Source of the DNA: WTGU01 sp965242855
GTDB lineage: Bacteria; Pseudomonadota; Alphaproteobacteria; UBA828
Direction: 5' to 3'
Length of the DNA: 64,000 nucleotides
NCBI GenBank assembly: GCA_965242855.1
Contig: OZ251509.1
Location: 1,922,001-1,986,000, forward strand
The position numbers were made by a program, and so were the translations under genes. Below the pieces are notes generated by a model that saw only the letters and a list, made by a program, of their open reading frames with translations, was not told the DNA's origin and did no database searches. This document shows positions 37,841-46,546 of this stretch, in pieces. Each line of letters opens with the position of its first letter. The first letter of the stretch is position 1.

Positions 37841-39013
37841 ATGCCGGCCCAGATCAAGATCACCAAGCGAACCGTCGACCGGATCAAGGCCGGAGGCGCG
37901 GACACCTTCTATTGGGATGCCGACCTCCCCGGCTTCGGGCTGCGTGTCCGTGCTTCGGGGCGCAAGTACTATGTCGCCCAGTTCCGCGCCGACGGACGGC
38001 TGCGCCGCATGACGCTCGGCAGGCACGGGGCGGTGGCGCCGGAAGCCGCGCGGCGGCGCGCCATGGCGCTCATCGCCGAGGCCAAGGGCGGCGGCGATCC
38101 GGCCGCCGTCCGCGACGACGGCCGCAAGGCGGCGACCATGAAGGCGCTCGGCAAGCGATTCCTCGATGAATACGTCCCTGTCCACTGCAAGCCGAGCACG
38201 GCCTACGAGTATCGGCGCTCGGTGGCGCTCTTCATCAATCTCCGGATCGGCTCTCGCAAGGTGGCGCAGATACGGAGGAGCGACATCGCGGCGCTGCATC
38301 ACGACATGCGCTCCACGCCCTACCAGGCCAACCGGACACTCGGGGTGCTCTCCAAGATGTTCAATCTGGCGGAACTCTGGGGCTGGCGTTCGGACGGCTC
38401 GAACCCCTGCCTGCACGTCAAGCGCTTTCGCGAGGACAAGCGCGAGCGGTTCCTGAACACGGAAGAGTTCAACCGGCTCGGACGGGTCCTTGACGAGATA
38501 TCGGCGGACGGCTCGGAGACCCCCTCGGCGGTGGCGGCGCTCCGTCTCCTGATGCTCACCGGCTGCCGTCTCTCGGAGGTCCAGAAGCTGCGCTGGGAGT
38601 ATGTCGATCTCGACGCCGGCGAGCTGCGGCTTCCCGACAGCAAGACCGGCGGGCGCGCGGTGCCGTTGGCCCCCTCCGCCGTAAGGCTGCTGACCGCCCT
38701 GCCCCGCGACCCGGACAGCCCTTGGGTGATCGCGGGCCGCAAACCGGGCGCCCATCTCACCGACCTGCAACATCCCTGGCGGCGCATCCGGGCGCGCGCG
38801 GGCCTCGACGACGTGCGCATCCACGACCTACGTCACAGTTTCGCCTCCCGCGCCTTGGCGCTCGGCGAGGGCCTGCCGATGATCGGGAAGCTGCTCGGCC
38901 ATACCCAGGTTCAGACCACGGCCCGCTACGCTCACCTCGCCCGCGATACCGTCAAGGCTTCCGCCGCACGCATCGGCGACAGCATCGAGCGCAATCTGAC
39001 AGAGGCGGAATAA
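37841..39013 (+). CDS. tyrosine recombinase/integrase (DUF4102-type N-terminus)
   Basis: 390 aa from MPAQIKITKRT, preceded by a CAGGGA site; an ATG at 37805 overlaps the likely -10 box. The N-terminal arm-binding domain reads FYWDADLPGFGLRVRASGRK; the catalytic residues are in LTGCRLSEVQKLRW (Arg I), VRIHDLRHSFASRAL (HxxR), LGHTQVQTTARYAHL (His and nucleophile Tyr). It would excise and integrate the element at the adjacent tRNA-Met att site. All catalytic parts are intact. Confidence 0.92.
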   Translation: MPAQIKITKRTVDRIKAGGADTFYWDADLPGFGLRVRASGRKYYVAQFRADGRLRRMTLGRHGAVAPEAARRRAMALIAEAKGGGDPAAVRDDGRKAATMKALGKRFLDEYVPVHCKPSTAYEYRRSVALFINLRIGSRKVAQIRRSDIAALHHDMRSTPYQANRTLGVLSKMFNLAELWGWRSDGSNPCLHVKRFREDKRERFLNTEEFNRLGRVLDEISADGSETPSAVAALRLLMLTGCRLSEVQKLRWEYVDLDAGELRLPDSKTGGRAVPLAPSAVRLLTALPRDPDSPWVIAGRKPGAHLTDLQHPWRRIRARAGLDDVRIHDLRHSFASRALALGEGLPMIGKLLGHTQVQTTARYAHLARDTVKASAARIGDSIERNLTEAE

Positions 39014-39117
39014 TTGACCCAACGGAGAGGCGCCGCCGGGCCGGCCTGCGGATGCCACTCGTATCGGCTTGCACGCTTGCTCTTGTATTGGGCTGATTGG
39101 CGTAGTACGTTTTCGCC

Positions 39118-39405
39118 GTGATCCGCTCGTGGGGCAATGCGGCCAGCCGAAAAGTCTGGGAAGGTGAGACACCGAACCGGTTTCGTGGCCTGGACTTCCC
39201 GGCCGCCATCGATTTGCTGCTGGCGCTCAACGCCGCCGGTACGCTCCGTGACCTGAGCCCGCTCAAGAGCGTCGGGTTGCACAAGCTCAAAGGGACACGC
39301 GCAAATCAATGGGCGATGACGGTGAACGGGCCCTGGCGGATTTGCTTCGAGTTTCGGGCGGGTGACGCCCACCGCGTCGAGATCGTCGATTACCACAGGG
39401 GATGA
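39118..39405 (+). CDS. higB: HigB-type mRNA interferase toxin
   Basis: 95 aa with a GTG start. It has the RelE/HigB 'plasmid killer' features FRGLDFPAAIDLLLALNAAG, LHKLKGTRANQWAMTVNGPW, RICFEFRAGDAHRVEIVDYH. It cleaves ribosome-bound mRNA in the studied family members. The stop overlaps the higA start, and the pair lies between the intact integrase and a duplicated integrase fragment. Confidence 0.9.
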   Translation: MIRSWGNAASRKVWEGETPNRFRGLDFPAAIDLLLALNAAGTLRDLSPLKSVGLHKLKGTRANQWAMTVNGPWRICFEFRAGDAHRVEIVDYHRG

Positions 39406-39698
39406 ACGCCATGCTTCCGATCTCACACCCCGGCCGGCTGCTGAAGCGCGAACTCGAAGCGAGGGCCTTGAGCGCCAATCGGCTGGCGCTCGATCTCGGC
39501 GTTCCGTCGGGCCGCGTAACGGACATTCTGAATGGCCGCCGTTCGATCACAGCCGACACGGCGGTGCGTCTCGGCCTCTATTTTGGCAACGGCGCATCGT
39601 TCTGGATCGGTCTCCAGAGCCAGTACGACATCGCGTTGATCGAACGGGAGCGCGGAACCGAGATCGCCAAGCGCGTGCGACCGGCGGATGCGGCGTGA
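39402..39698 (+). CDS. higA: HigA-type antitoxin (XRE)
   Basis: 98 aa; a second ATG at codon 4 is possible. The helix-turn-helix reads LSANRLALDLGVPSGRVTDI, followed by LNGRRSITADTAVRLGLYFG, typical of HigA. It neutralises HigB and represses the operon. Confidence 0.92.
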   Translation: MNAMLPISHPGRLLKRELEARALSANRLALDLGVPSGRVTDILNGRRSITADTAVRLGLYFGNGASFWIGLQSQYDIALIERERGTEIAKRVRPADAA

Positions 39699-39712
39699 TC
39701 CCTCCTCCGCCG

Positions 39713-40392
39713 ACTATCAGGCCAACCGGACGCTCGGCGTGCTCTCCAAGATGCTCAACCTCGCCGAGCTCCAGGGTCCGTGCCCGGACGGCTCGAACCC
39801 CTGCCTGCACGTCAAGCGCTTCCGCGAGGAAAAGCGCGAGCGGTTCCTGAGCTCGGCGGACGGCTCGAAGACCCGTTCGGCGTCGGCGCTCCGTCTCCTG
39901 ATGCTCACCGGCTGCCGTCTCTCGGAGGTCCAGAAGCTGCGCTGGGAGCATGTCGATCTCGACGCCGGCGAGCTGCGGCTTCCCGACACTAAGACCGGCG
40001 AGCGCGCGGTGCCGTTGGCTCCCTCCGCCGTGAAGCTGCTGGCGGCCCTGCCCCGCGACCCGGACAGCCCTTGGGTGATCGCGGGCCGCAAACCGGGCGC
40101 CCACCTCACCGACCTGCGACATCCCCGGCGGCGCATCCGGGCGCGCGCGGGCCTCGACGACGTGCGCATCCACGACCTCCGTCACAGCTTCGCCTCCCGC
40201 GCCTTGGCGCTCGGCGTGGGGCTACCGATGATCGGGAAGCTGCTCGGCCACACCCAGGTTCAGACCACGGCCCGCTACGCTCACCTCGCCCGCGATACCG
40301 TCAAGGCCTCCGCCGCACGCATCGGCGACAGCATCGAAGGAAATCTCGTAGATGGCATTGATTGTACCAAACATGGTACACATGTTCGGTGA
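39713..40392 (+). pseudogene. duplicated integrase fragment with internal deletion
   Basis: From about 39713 to 40345 this is a copy of bases ~38326-38990 of the intact integrase, with high identity. It lacks the N-terminal half and has a deletion of roughly 19 codons after KRERFL. The catalytic HDLRH, LGHTQ and ARYAHL blocks remain. The frame runs on to 40392. The copy and the intact gene flank higBA as direct repeats. Confidence 0.88.
40363..40380. promoter_or_regulatory. palindromic operator TGTACC-N6-GGTACA
   Basis: TGTACCAAACATGGTACA is a perfect 6+6 inverted repeat 15 bp before the toxin start at 40395, the usual position for a toxin-antitoxin autorepressor site. Confidence 0.7.
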
Positions 40393-40394
40393 CA

Positions 40395-40751
40395 ATGCCC
40401 GAGAAGACCATCGTTGCCCGGTTCTACCGGTTGGCCAGTGGCCGGGAGCCGGTGCGCGAGTGGCTCGCGGGGCTGCCTCGGGAGGACCGCAGATTGATCG
40501 GCCGTGATATCATGGGAGTGGAATTCGGCTGGCCATGCGGTCCGCCGCTGTGCGCACGACTCACGAACTATCCCGGGCTGCATGAGGTGCGCAGCAATTT
40601 GACAGGCAAGCGGATCGCCAGGGTGTTCTTCGCCGTTTCGAGACAGGACATGGTGCTTCTCCACGGTTTCATTAAGAAAACCCAGGCGACGCCCCGGAAA
40701 GAACTCATGCTCGCCCAGCGTCGGATGCAGGAGTACGACCGTCATGTCTGA
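40395..40751 (+). CDS. RelE/Gp49-type (HigB-like) toxin
   Basis: 118 aa from MPEKTIVARF. Family blocks are REPVREWLAGLPREDRRLIG, LHEVRSNLTGKRIARVFF and LLHGFIKKTQATPRKELMLA, matching phage-derived Gp49-like mRNA interferases. It overlaps the XRE antitoxin gene by 8 nt and has a palindromic operator upstream. Confidence 0.88.
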   Translation: MPEKTIVARFYRLASGREPVREWLAGLPREDRRLIGRDIMGVEFGWPCGPPLCARLTNYPGLHEVRSNLTGKRIARVFFAVSRQDMVLLHGFIKKTQATPRKELMLAQRRMQEYDRHV

Positions 40752-41037
40752 GAAGAACCCGCGCTCCGGATCGACGCTCGAATCCTTGCTCCGGGAAGAC
40801 GGCCTCTACGAGGATGCGAAAAACTACGCGGTCAAGTCGGTTCTCGCTTACAAGCTGGCGCGGGCGATGGAAGCGCAGAGCCTCTCCAAGGCGCGCATGG
40901 CCGCGCGTATGGAAACCAGCCGATCGCAACTCGATCGTCTTCTCGATCCGGAAAACGAAGGTGTGACCTTGCACACGCTAAAGCGCGCCGCAGCGGCCGT
41001 TGGGATGCGCCTCGAGCTAGAACTCCGCCAGCCCTGA
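40744..41037 (+). CDS. XRE-family antitoxin of the Gp49-type pair
   Basis: 97 aa. The helix-turn-helix reads LSKARMAARMETSRSQLDRL, followed by LDPENEGVTLHTLKRAAAAV. The arrangement toxin then antitoxin with overlap is the standard HigBA order. Confidence 0.88.
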   Translation: MSEKNPRSGSTLESLLREDGLYEDAKNYAVKSVLAYKLARAMEAQSLSKARMAARMETSRSQLDRLLDPENEGVTLHTLKRAAAAVGMRLELELRQP

Positions 41038-41193
41038 CCCGCATTTCTCATTCTGTGAGGTGTATCGGGAGCTTCGCGCATCGGGCCACGCGGCGGAGGT
41101 TCGATCCCATCACCGCAAACCGTATCGGCGTCGCCCGTGCTGCGGCCGTATTCGCAGGCCATGCCGTCGCGGCCTGCCCATACGGACACAGCG

Positions 41194-41403
41194 GCGGTGC
41201 GGGCGTTCCTGGACGAGCCGTTCATCTCCGTCGCGCCGCTGGACGCGGAGCAAGCCGCCGCAGCGGGGAAGCACACCGGCGCTACGGCAAGGGACATCAT
41301 CCCGCGGGCCTCAACCTGGGCGATGTTTTCGCTTACGCGCTTGCCCGGCGGAGGAACCTCCCGTTGCTGTTCAAGGGTGGAGATCTCGCTGCTCACGCCA
41401 CTT
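41194..41403 (+). pseudogene. vapC (PIN-domain toxin) C-terminal remnant with frameshift
   Basis: Two frames together give a PIN C-terminus: VRAFLDEPFISVAPLDAEQA, then in the next frame EAHRRYGKGHHPAGLNLGDV and FAYALARRRNLPLLFKGGD, which includes the conserved LNxGD and LLFKGxDF elements. The N-terminal half with the first catalytic Asp is absent. The interval 41038-41392 has no other gene. Confidence 0.75.
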
Positions 41404-41686
41404 CGCGCGGACGGATGGCGCGCAAGGCGGCGGCCTTGTCCCGCGCCGCGATCTCCAGCTCGTAGCGGTCCTGAAGGTTCATCCAGCTCCGGGCGTCGGT
41501 GTTGAAATATCGGGCGAGACGCAACGCGGTCTCGGCCGTTATGCCCCGGCGGCCGCGGACGATCTCGTTGATCCGCGCCGGCGTCACGCCGACCGCCTTC
41601 GCCAGCGCGGTGGCGGACAAGCCGAAGGGCTCCATGAAGTCGTGCTTCAGCACTTCACCAGGGTGAACCGGCTTCAGTCGGGTCAT
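41393..41686 (-). CDS. higA: HigA-type antitoxin (XRE), third pair
   Basis: 97 aa beginning LKPVHPGEVLKHDFMEPFGL, the conserved HigA N-terminus, then ATALAKAVGVTPARINEIVR and RGITAETALRLARYFNTDAR. It lies 22 bp after the HigB gene on the minus strand. Confidence 0.92.
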   Translation of the reverse strand: MTRLKPVHPGEVLKHDFMEPFGLSATALAKAVGVTPARINEIVRGRRGITAETALRLARYFNTDARSWMNLQDRYELEIAARDKAAALRAIRPREVA

Positions 41687-41708
41687 GTCGATGCCTCCTT
41701 GAGCGGCG

Positions 41709-41987
41709 TCAGTGGTAATCGACGATCTCGGCGTCGTAGGCGTCTCCGTCCACGAAGCGGAAGCAGAGCCGCCATCGGTCGTTGATCCGGATGCTGTATG
41801 AGCCTCGACGGTCGCCCCGCAGCGCCTCGAGCCGGTTCCCGGGCGGCGCCCGCAGGAAATCGAGCGTCGCGGCGGCGTCCAGTTGCGCGAGCTTGCGTCG
41901 GGCGCCCCGCTCGAAGCCGATGAAACGCCGCACCCGATAGCCGCTGGCGAGCCGCTCGGTGTCCTTGCAACGGAAGCTCCGGATCAT
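41709..41987 (-). CDS. higB: HigB-type toxin, third pair
   Basis: 92 aa from the ATG at 41987 (MIRSFRCKDTERLASG); longer frames upstream lack family sequence. Conserved blocks are RKLAQLDAAATLDFLRAPPG, SIRINDRWRLCFRFVDGDAY and the terminal VDYH. Palindromic operators lie just upstream (41994-42016). Confidence 0.9.
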   Translation of the reverse strand: MIRSFRCKDTERLASGYRVRRFIGFERGARRKLAQLDAAATLDFLRAPPGNRLEALRGDRRGSYSIRINDRWRLCFRFVDGDAYDAEIVDYH

Positions 41988-41993
41988 CCCACA

Positions 41994-42016
41994 CGATATA
42001 TCGCATATCGATATGC
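41994..42016. promoter_or_regulatory. overlapping palindromes before the third higBA pair
   Basis: CGATATATCG (41994-42003) and the perfect 14-bp GCATATCGATATGC (42003-42016) form an AT-rich palindromic patch 7-29 bp upstream of the toxin start: a likely HigA operator. Confidence 0.7.
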
Positions 42017-42186
42017 AGGGAGCAAGCCGCCGTGCGCGGCGCAACCTATCGGACGCCGGAGCGCGGAGCCCCCAAGATTGGAGACAGCAGGCCGGGTCTC
42101 TGGTATCTTCGGAGCGGGCAGAGGTTGAACCAGCTCTTCGCTTGCCCAGGCTCCCCCTGCTTGCGTATCCGGAAACGGTCTGACGG

Positions 42187-44172
42187 ATGGCCGACCGCAT
42201 TGATTTCGCAAACCTGATCTGGCAGATCGCCGACCTGCTGCGCGGCCCCTACCGTCCGCCGCAATACGAGCGCGTCATGTTGCCGATGACTGTGCTACGC
42301 CGCTTCGACTGCGTGCTCGCCCCCACCAAGGCGAAGGTCCTCGCGGATTACGAGCGTTTGAAGGGCAGGCTCGATGGCGCGGCGCTGGACGCAAGGCTGA
42401 ACGCGGCGGCGGGTCAGCGCTTCCACAACCACTCGTCGCTCGATTTCGACCGGCTGAAGGGCGACCCGGACCAGATCGCGCCGCATCTCGCCGGCTACAT
42501 CCAGGGCTTCTCGGCCGACGTGCGCCGCATCTTCGAGTATTTCGAGTTCGAGAACGAGATCGACAGGATGCGCGAGGCGAACATCCTCTATCTCGTGGTC
42601 GCCCGATTCTGCGACGTGGACCTGCACCCGGACAGGGTCCCGAACCGGCAGATGGGCCTCGTCTTCGAGAACCTGATCCGCCGCTTCAACGAGCTGGCGA
42701 ACGAGACCGCGGGCGACCACTTCACGCCGCGCGAGGTGATCCGGCTGATGGTGAACATCCTGTTCATCGACGACGATGCGCTGCTCGCGACCCCGGGCAC
42801 GGCGCGCACGCTGCTCGATCCGGCCTGCGGCACCGGCGGCATGCTGGCCGAGGCGCAGAACTACCTGCGCGAACACCACGCGGAGGCCAAGCTCTTCGTC
42901 TACGGCCAGGACTACAACAATCGGGCCTTCGCCACCGCCGCCTCCGACATGCTGATGAAGCAGGTGGATCACAATGGCGGCGGCGACAACATCCGTTTCG
43001 GCGACAGCTTCACCGAAGACAGGTTCGACGGCCGGACCTTCGACTATTTCCTCACCAACCCGCCGTTCGGCGTGGACTGGAAGAAGCAACGTAACGAGAT
43101 CAAGCGCGAACACGAAAAGGACAGCTTCGCCGGCCGCTTCGGCGCCGGCCTGCCGCGGGTGAGCGACGGTTCGCTGCTGTTCCTCCAGCACATGACCGCG
43201 AAGTTCGAGAGGGTCGCGCCACACGAGCACAAGCATGGCTCTCGTCTCGCCGTCGTCTTCAGCGGCTCGCCGCTGTTCGCCGGCGGTGCGGGCTCGGGCG
43301 AGAGCGAGATCCGCAGGTGGATCATCGAGAACGACTGGCTCGAGGCCATCATCGCCCTGCCGGAGCAGATGTTCTACAACACCGGTATCGGCACCTATGT
43401 CTGGATCGTCACCAACCGCAAGGAGCGGCGACGCAAAGGCCGGATCCAGCTCGTCGACGCGCGCGACGTATGGACCGCCGGCGGCGGCGCGGAGAGCAAG
43501 CGCAGCCTCGGCGACAAGCGCCGCCACATTACCGAGAGCCAGATCGCCGAGATCGTGCGCCTCTACGGGCGCTTCGAGGATGGCGAGCGCTCCAGGCTCT
43601 TCGACAATGCCGACTTCGGCTATACCCGCGTCACCGTCGAGCGCCCGCTGCGGCTGCGCTACCGGATGACGACCGACGACAAGGCGCGGTTCCTCGACGC
43701 CTGCCCGGAATTGCTCGACGACGTGCAGACCATCGACACTGCGCTCGGCCGCGAGCCGCTGCCTGACTGGAACGCTGTCCAGGATCGCATTCGCGACCTG
43801 CTGCGCGAGCGCGGCACGCGCTGGACGCAAAAGGAGCAGAAGCTCTTCCGCGACGTCTTCACGCGCAAGGACCCTGAGGCCGAGCCGGTCACTGCGAGCG
43901 GTCGCGCCGGTGGGTGGGAGCCCGACCCGGCGCTGCGCGATTTCGAGAACGTGCCGCTCAAGCAGGACATCGACGCTTATTTCGAGCGCGAGGTCCGACC
44001 GCATCTGCCCGATGCCTGGATGGATCGGGAGAAGGACAAGGTGGGCTACGAGATCGCCTTCAACCGCCACTTCTATCGGTACATACCGCCGCGCCCGCTG
44101 ACGGAGATCGACGCCGATCTGAAGGCGGCGGAGGCTGAGATCGCGCGGCTGTTGCGGGAGGTTACAGGATGA
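42187..44172 (+). CDS. hsdM: type I DNA methyltransferase subunit HsdM (system 2)
   Basis: 661 aa. The N-terminal helical domain reads FANLIWQIADLLRGPYRPPQ and YERVMLPMTVLRRFDC. The methylase has FTPREVIRLMVNILF, motif I LLDPACGTGGMLAEA and catalytic FLTNPPFGVDWKK. The longer N-terminal form and C-terminal extension differ from system 1 HsdM, so the two loci are different subfamilies. Its stop overlaps hsdS (ATGA). It is the first gene of a compact rightward operon. Confidence 0.95.
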   Translation: MADRIDFANLIWQIADLLRGPYRPPQYERVMLPMTVLRRFDCVLAPTKAKVLADYERLKGRLDGAALDARLNAAAGQRFHNHSSLDFDRLKGDPDQIAPHLAGYIQGFSADVRRIFEYFEFENEIDRMREANILYLVVARFCDVDLHPDRVPNRQMGLVFENLIRRFNELANETAGDHFTPREVIRLMVNILFIDDDALLATPGTARTLLDPACGTGGMLAEAQNYLREHHAEAKLFVYGQDYNNRAFATAASDMLMKQVDHNGGGDNIRFGDSFTEDRFDGRTFDYFLTNPPFGVDWKKQRNEIKREHEKDSFAGRFGAGLPRVSDGSLLFLQHMTAKFERVAPHEHKHGSRLAVVFSGSPLFAGGAGSGESEIRRWIIENDWLEAIIALPEQMFYNTGIGTYVWIVTNRKERRRKGRIQLVDARDVWTAGGGAESKRSLGDKRRHITESQIAEIVRLYGRFEDGERSRLFDNADFGYTRVTVERPLRLRYRMTTDDKARFLDACPELLDDVQTIDTALGREPLPDWNAVQDRIRDLLRERGTRWTQKEQKLFRDVFTRKDPEAEPVTASGRAGGWEPDPALRDFENVPLKQDIDAYFEREVRPHLPDAWMDREKDKVGYEIAFNRHFYRYIPPRPLTEIDADLKAAEAEIARLLREVTG

Positions 44173-45509
44173 GGCCCCTCGATTGGGTTGAAAAGCTTCC
44201 CGATCGATGGCAAGCGAAACCCCTTCGCTCAATAGCCATCTGTGTTGTCAGCAATGTGGATAAATTAACACTGGATGATGAGATTCAAGTTCGGTTATGT
44301 AACTATACGGAGGTTTACCATAATGAGTTTATCGATCTTGAGCTTGATTTCATGAATGCTACTGCATCAGAAAATGAGATTGAAAAGTTTGGCTTGTCGG
44401 TAAACGATGTCATGATCACAAAAGATTCGGAATCATGGAACGATATTGGCGTTCCTGCACTTGTTCGAGAAACGGCCGACGATTTGGTATGCGGTTACCA
44501 TCTTGCGCTGTTGCATCCACATAACGAAGTTGTATATGGACCATTCATTTTTCGGTGCCTTCAAGCGAAATCCATTCGATTACAACTGGAACTCTCTGCG
44601 AGAGGCGTGACTCGATTTGGGTTGTCCAAGTCGGAAATTGGGTCAATGATATTACCAGTCCCTCCCTTCCCCCAACAACGCGCCATCGCCGATCACCTCG
44701 ACCGGGAGACGGCGCGGCTGGATGCGCTGGTCGCGGCGAAGCAACGCCTGCTGAATTTGCTTACGGAAAAGCGCCAAGCGCTCATCACCTGCGCCGTAAC
44801 CCGCGGCATCGCCCCAGGAGCCGTCATGTGTGAGTGGGACACTCCCGCCGAGGGTGGAGATCATGCGACTGTTGGGGCAAGTGGTGAAGTGAGCGCCGCC
44901 GTTTTGCCTATCCAGCGCAAGCTCAAGTATCTTGCAAACATCAACGGCGAAGTTCTTGGAGAGAACACCGACCCGGACTTCGAGATACTGTATATCGATA
45001 TTGGAAATGTCGATTCATCCGGAAAAATCGGTGAAGTTTCTGTATACCGGTTTGAAGATTCTCCGAGCCGCGCCCGTCGACGTGTTCGGGATGGTGACGT
45101 AATCATCTCAACAGTAAGAACCTACCTACAGGCGATCGCACAGATTCAGAACCCTCCTGAAAACATGATCGCGTCCACGGGTTTCTCTGTCGTTCGTCCA
45201 TTGTCGAAATTCGATGCGAACTATTGCAAGTATGTCCTTCGAGACCGACGATTTCTCGCTGAGGTTGAGAAGCGTTCGGTCGGTGTCAGCTATCCCGCAA
45301 TCAACGCAATCGATCTTGCAAACATCCCGGTTCATATCCATCCTTTGGTCCAGCAGCGCGCCATCGCTGACTACCTCGACCGAGAAACGGCGCAGCTCGA
45401 TGAACTGGCGACCAAGACACGGAAAACCATCGCACTGCTCAAGGAGCGCCGGGCCGCTTTTATCGCGGCGGCGGTCACTGGCCAAATAGACGTGGAGGAC
45501 GCCGCGTGA
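44169..45509 (+). CDS. hsdS: type I specificity subunit HsdS (system 2)
   Basis: 446 aa with two target-recognition domains, each followed by a conserved helix: PPFPQQRAIADHLDRETARL after the first and HPLVQQRAIADYLDRETAQL after the second. The first domain is encoded by clearly AT-richer DNA (about 44210-44650) than its surroundings, a usual sign of domain exchange. This domain shares blocks such as ITKDSE...DIGVPALVR...LVCGYHLA with domain 1 of system 1, although the rest of the genes differ. Confidence 0.93.
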   Translation: MRPLDWVEKLPDRWQAKPLRSIAICVVSNVDKLTLDDEIQVRLCNYTEVYHNEFIDLELDFMNATASENEIEKFGLSVNDVMITKDSESWNDIGVPALVRETADDLVCGYHLALLHPHNEVVYGPFIFRCLQAKSIRLQLELSARGVTRFGLSKSEIGSMILPVPPFPQQRAIADHLDRETARLDALVAAKQRLLNLLTEKRQALITCAVTRGIAPGAVMCEWDTPAEGGDHATVGASGEVSAAVLPIQRKLKYLANINGEVLGENTDPDFEILYIDIGNVDSSGKIGEVSVYRFEDSPSRARRRVRDGDVIISTVRTYLQAIAQIQNPPENMIASTGFSVVRPLSKFDANYCKYVLRDRRFLAEVEKRSVGVSYPAINAIDLANIPVHIHPLVQQRAIADYLDRETAQLDELATKTRKTIALLKERRAAFIAAAVTGQIDVEDAA

Positions 45510-46477
45510 GAGTCACGCGTCTCAAACTGGCGAACGTCCGCGCGATCGAGGCGGCCGAGCTTCGCTTCCGGCCCGGCTTCAACCTCGTCGCCGGGGTCAA
45601 CGGAGTCGGCAAGACCACCGTTCTCGACGCCTTGGCCGTCTGCCTTTCCGATGCGGTCCGGCGCGCCAACGCGCATCGGAGTCGTGTCAGGCGTTTCGAG
45701 GCCGAAGACATCCGAATGGGCGCCGACGCCCTGGACGTCGCGTGCGATTTCGAAGACGGCGAGGAAAACGAACCGCACGTCTACGCGATCCACAAGCCTC
45801 GCGAGAGCGCCGCGCCACGGGCGAGGCAGACAGGCAAGCCGCGCGAACAGGCGCATGACACGCCCGAAAAGGCGGGGTTCATCGGAGAGGCGCCGCGGAT
45901 CGCCACGGGCAACGAGCCGGAAGGCCGGCCCCTGGCCGTTCTGTTCTCGACGAACCGGGCGGTTCCATCCGAAAGGGCGCCCGTGGGGCAGGCAGCGGCG
46001 GGCGGTGTGGCACCCGCGTTCTCGAGGGCGCCCGTGGGGCAGGCGGCGGCGGGCGGTGTGGCACCCGCGTTCTCGGCGGCGCTATTGGATCGGCGGCTTC
46101 GTCTCGGCGAGTTCGCGGCATGGATGCGGGCGCAGGATGCATTGAAGCCGGAGATGCCTGCGGCGGGGCGCATACTGGACGCCATGGAGGATGCGGTAAC
46201 GCGCTTTCTCCCCGGCTACCGAAACCTCCGCGTGGATGGCGAGAGCGCGAACGGCGGTTCGCTCCTGATCGACCGCAATGCTACGACGCTGCCGGTTCGA
46301 CTGCTCTCGGACGGCGAGCGGGGCGTTCTGGCGATGGTGCTCGACCTGACCCGCCGGCTGGCGCAGGCCAACCCGAAGATGAAGGATCCGGCCGTCGGGA
46401 GCGGTGAGCTTACTCCTTATTGTCAAGTCGCGGTTTGGTGGCTAAAGCAGAAACTCGGGAGATACCGCGATGGGTAG
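45506..46477 (+). CDS. truncated AAA ATPase in the type I operon
   Basis: 323 aa, start overlapping the hsdS stop. Walker A is AGVNGVGKTTVLDALAVCLS and the signature helix is LSDGERGVLAMVLDLTRRLA, as in AAA ATPases often placed between hsdS and hsdR. After ANPKMKDPA the expected Walker B and H-loop (a 'VLIDELDLHLHP'-type segment) are missing, replaced by about 20 unrelated residues to the stop. Two in-frame 51-bp repeats insert APVGQAAAGG-type sequence in the middle. It is probably non-functional as an ATPase. No HNH partner gene follows. Confidence 0.75.
   Translation: MRVTRLKLANVRAIEAAELRFRPGFNLVAGVNGVGKTTVLDALAVCLSDAVRRANAHRSRVRRFEAEDIRMGADALDVACDFEDGEENEPHVYAIHKPRESAAPRARQTGKPREQAHDTPEKAGFIGEAPRIATGNEPEGRPLAVLFSTNRAVPSERAPVGQAAAGGVAPAFSRAPVGQAAAGGVAPAFSAALLDRRLRLGEFAAWMRAQDALKPEMPAAGRILDAMEDAVTRFLPGYRNLRVDGESANGGSLLIDRNATTLPVRLLSDGERGVLAMVLDLTRRLAQANPKMKDPAVGSGELTPYCQVAVWWLKQKLGRYRDG
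45975..46075 (+). repeat. two tandem 51-bp direct repeats inside the AAA gene
   Basis: Copies at 45975-46025 and 46026-46075 (last base approximate), differing at about two positions, encode RAPVGQAAAGGVAPAFS twice. The unit (GTGGGGCAGGC...GCGGGTGTGGCACCCGCG-like) has internal complementarity and looks like an inserted mobile repeat. Confidence 0.8.
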
Positions 46478-46546
46478 CGCGCATAATTCGGAACCGGTTC
46501 GCGTGACGGCTTCCGCCGGGGACGCCGACGGGCGCCTGCCAGGATC

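Noticed and set aside
42295..44232. 645-codon minus-strand frame
   Set aside because: Antisense to hsdM of system 2.
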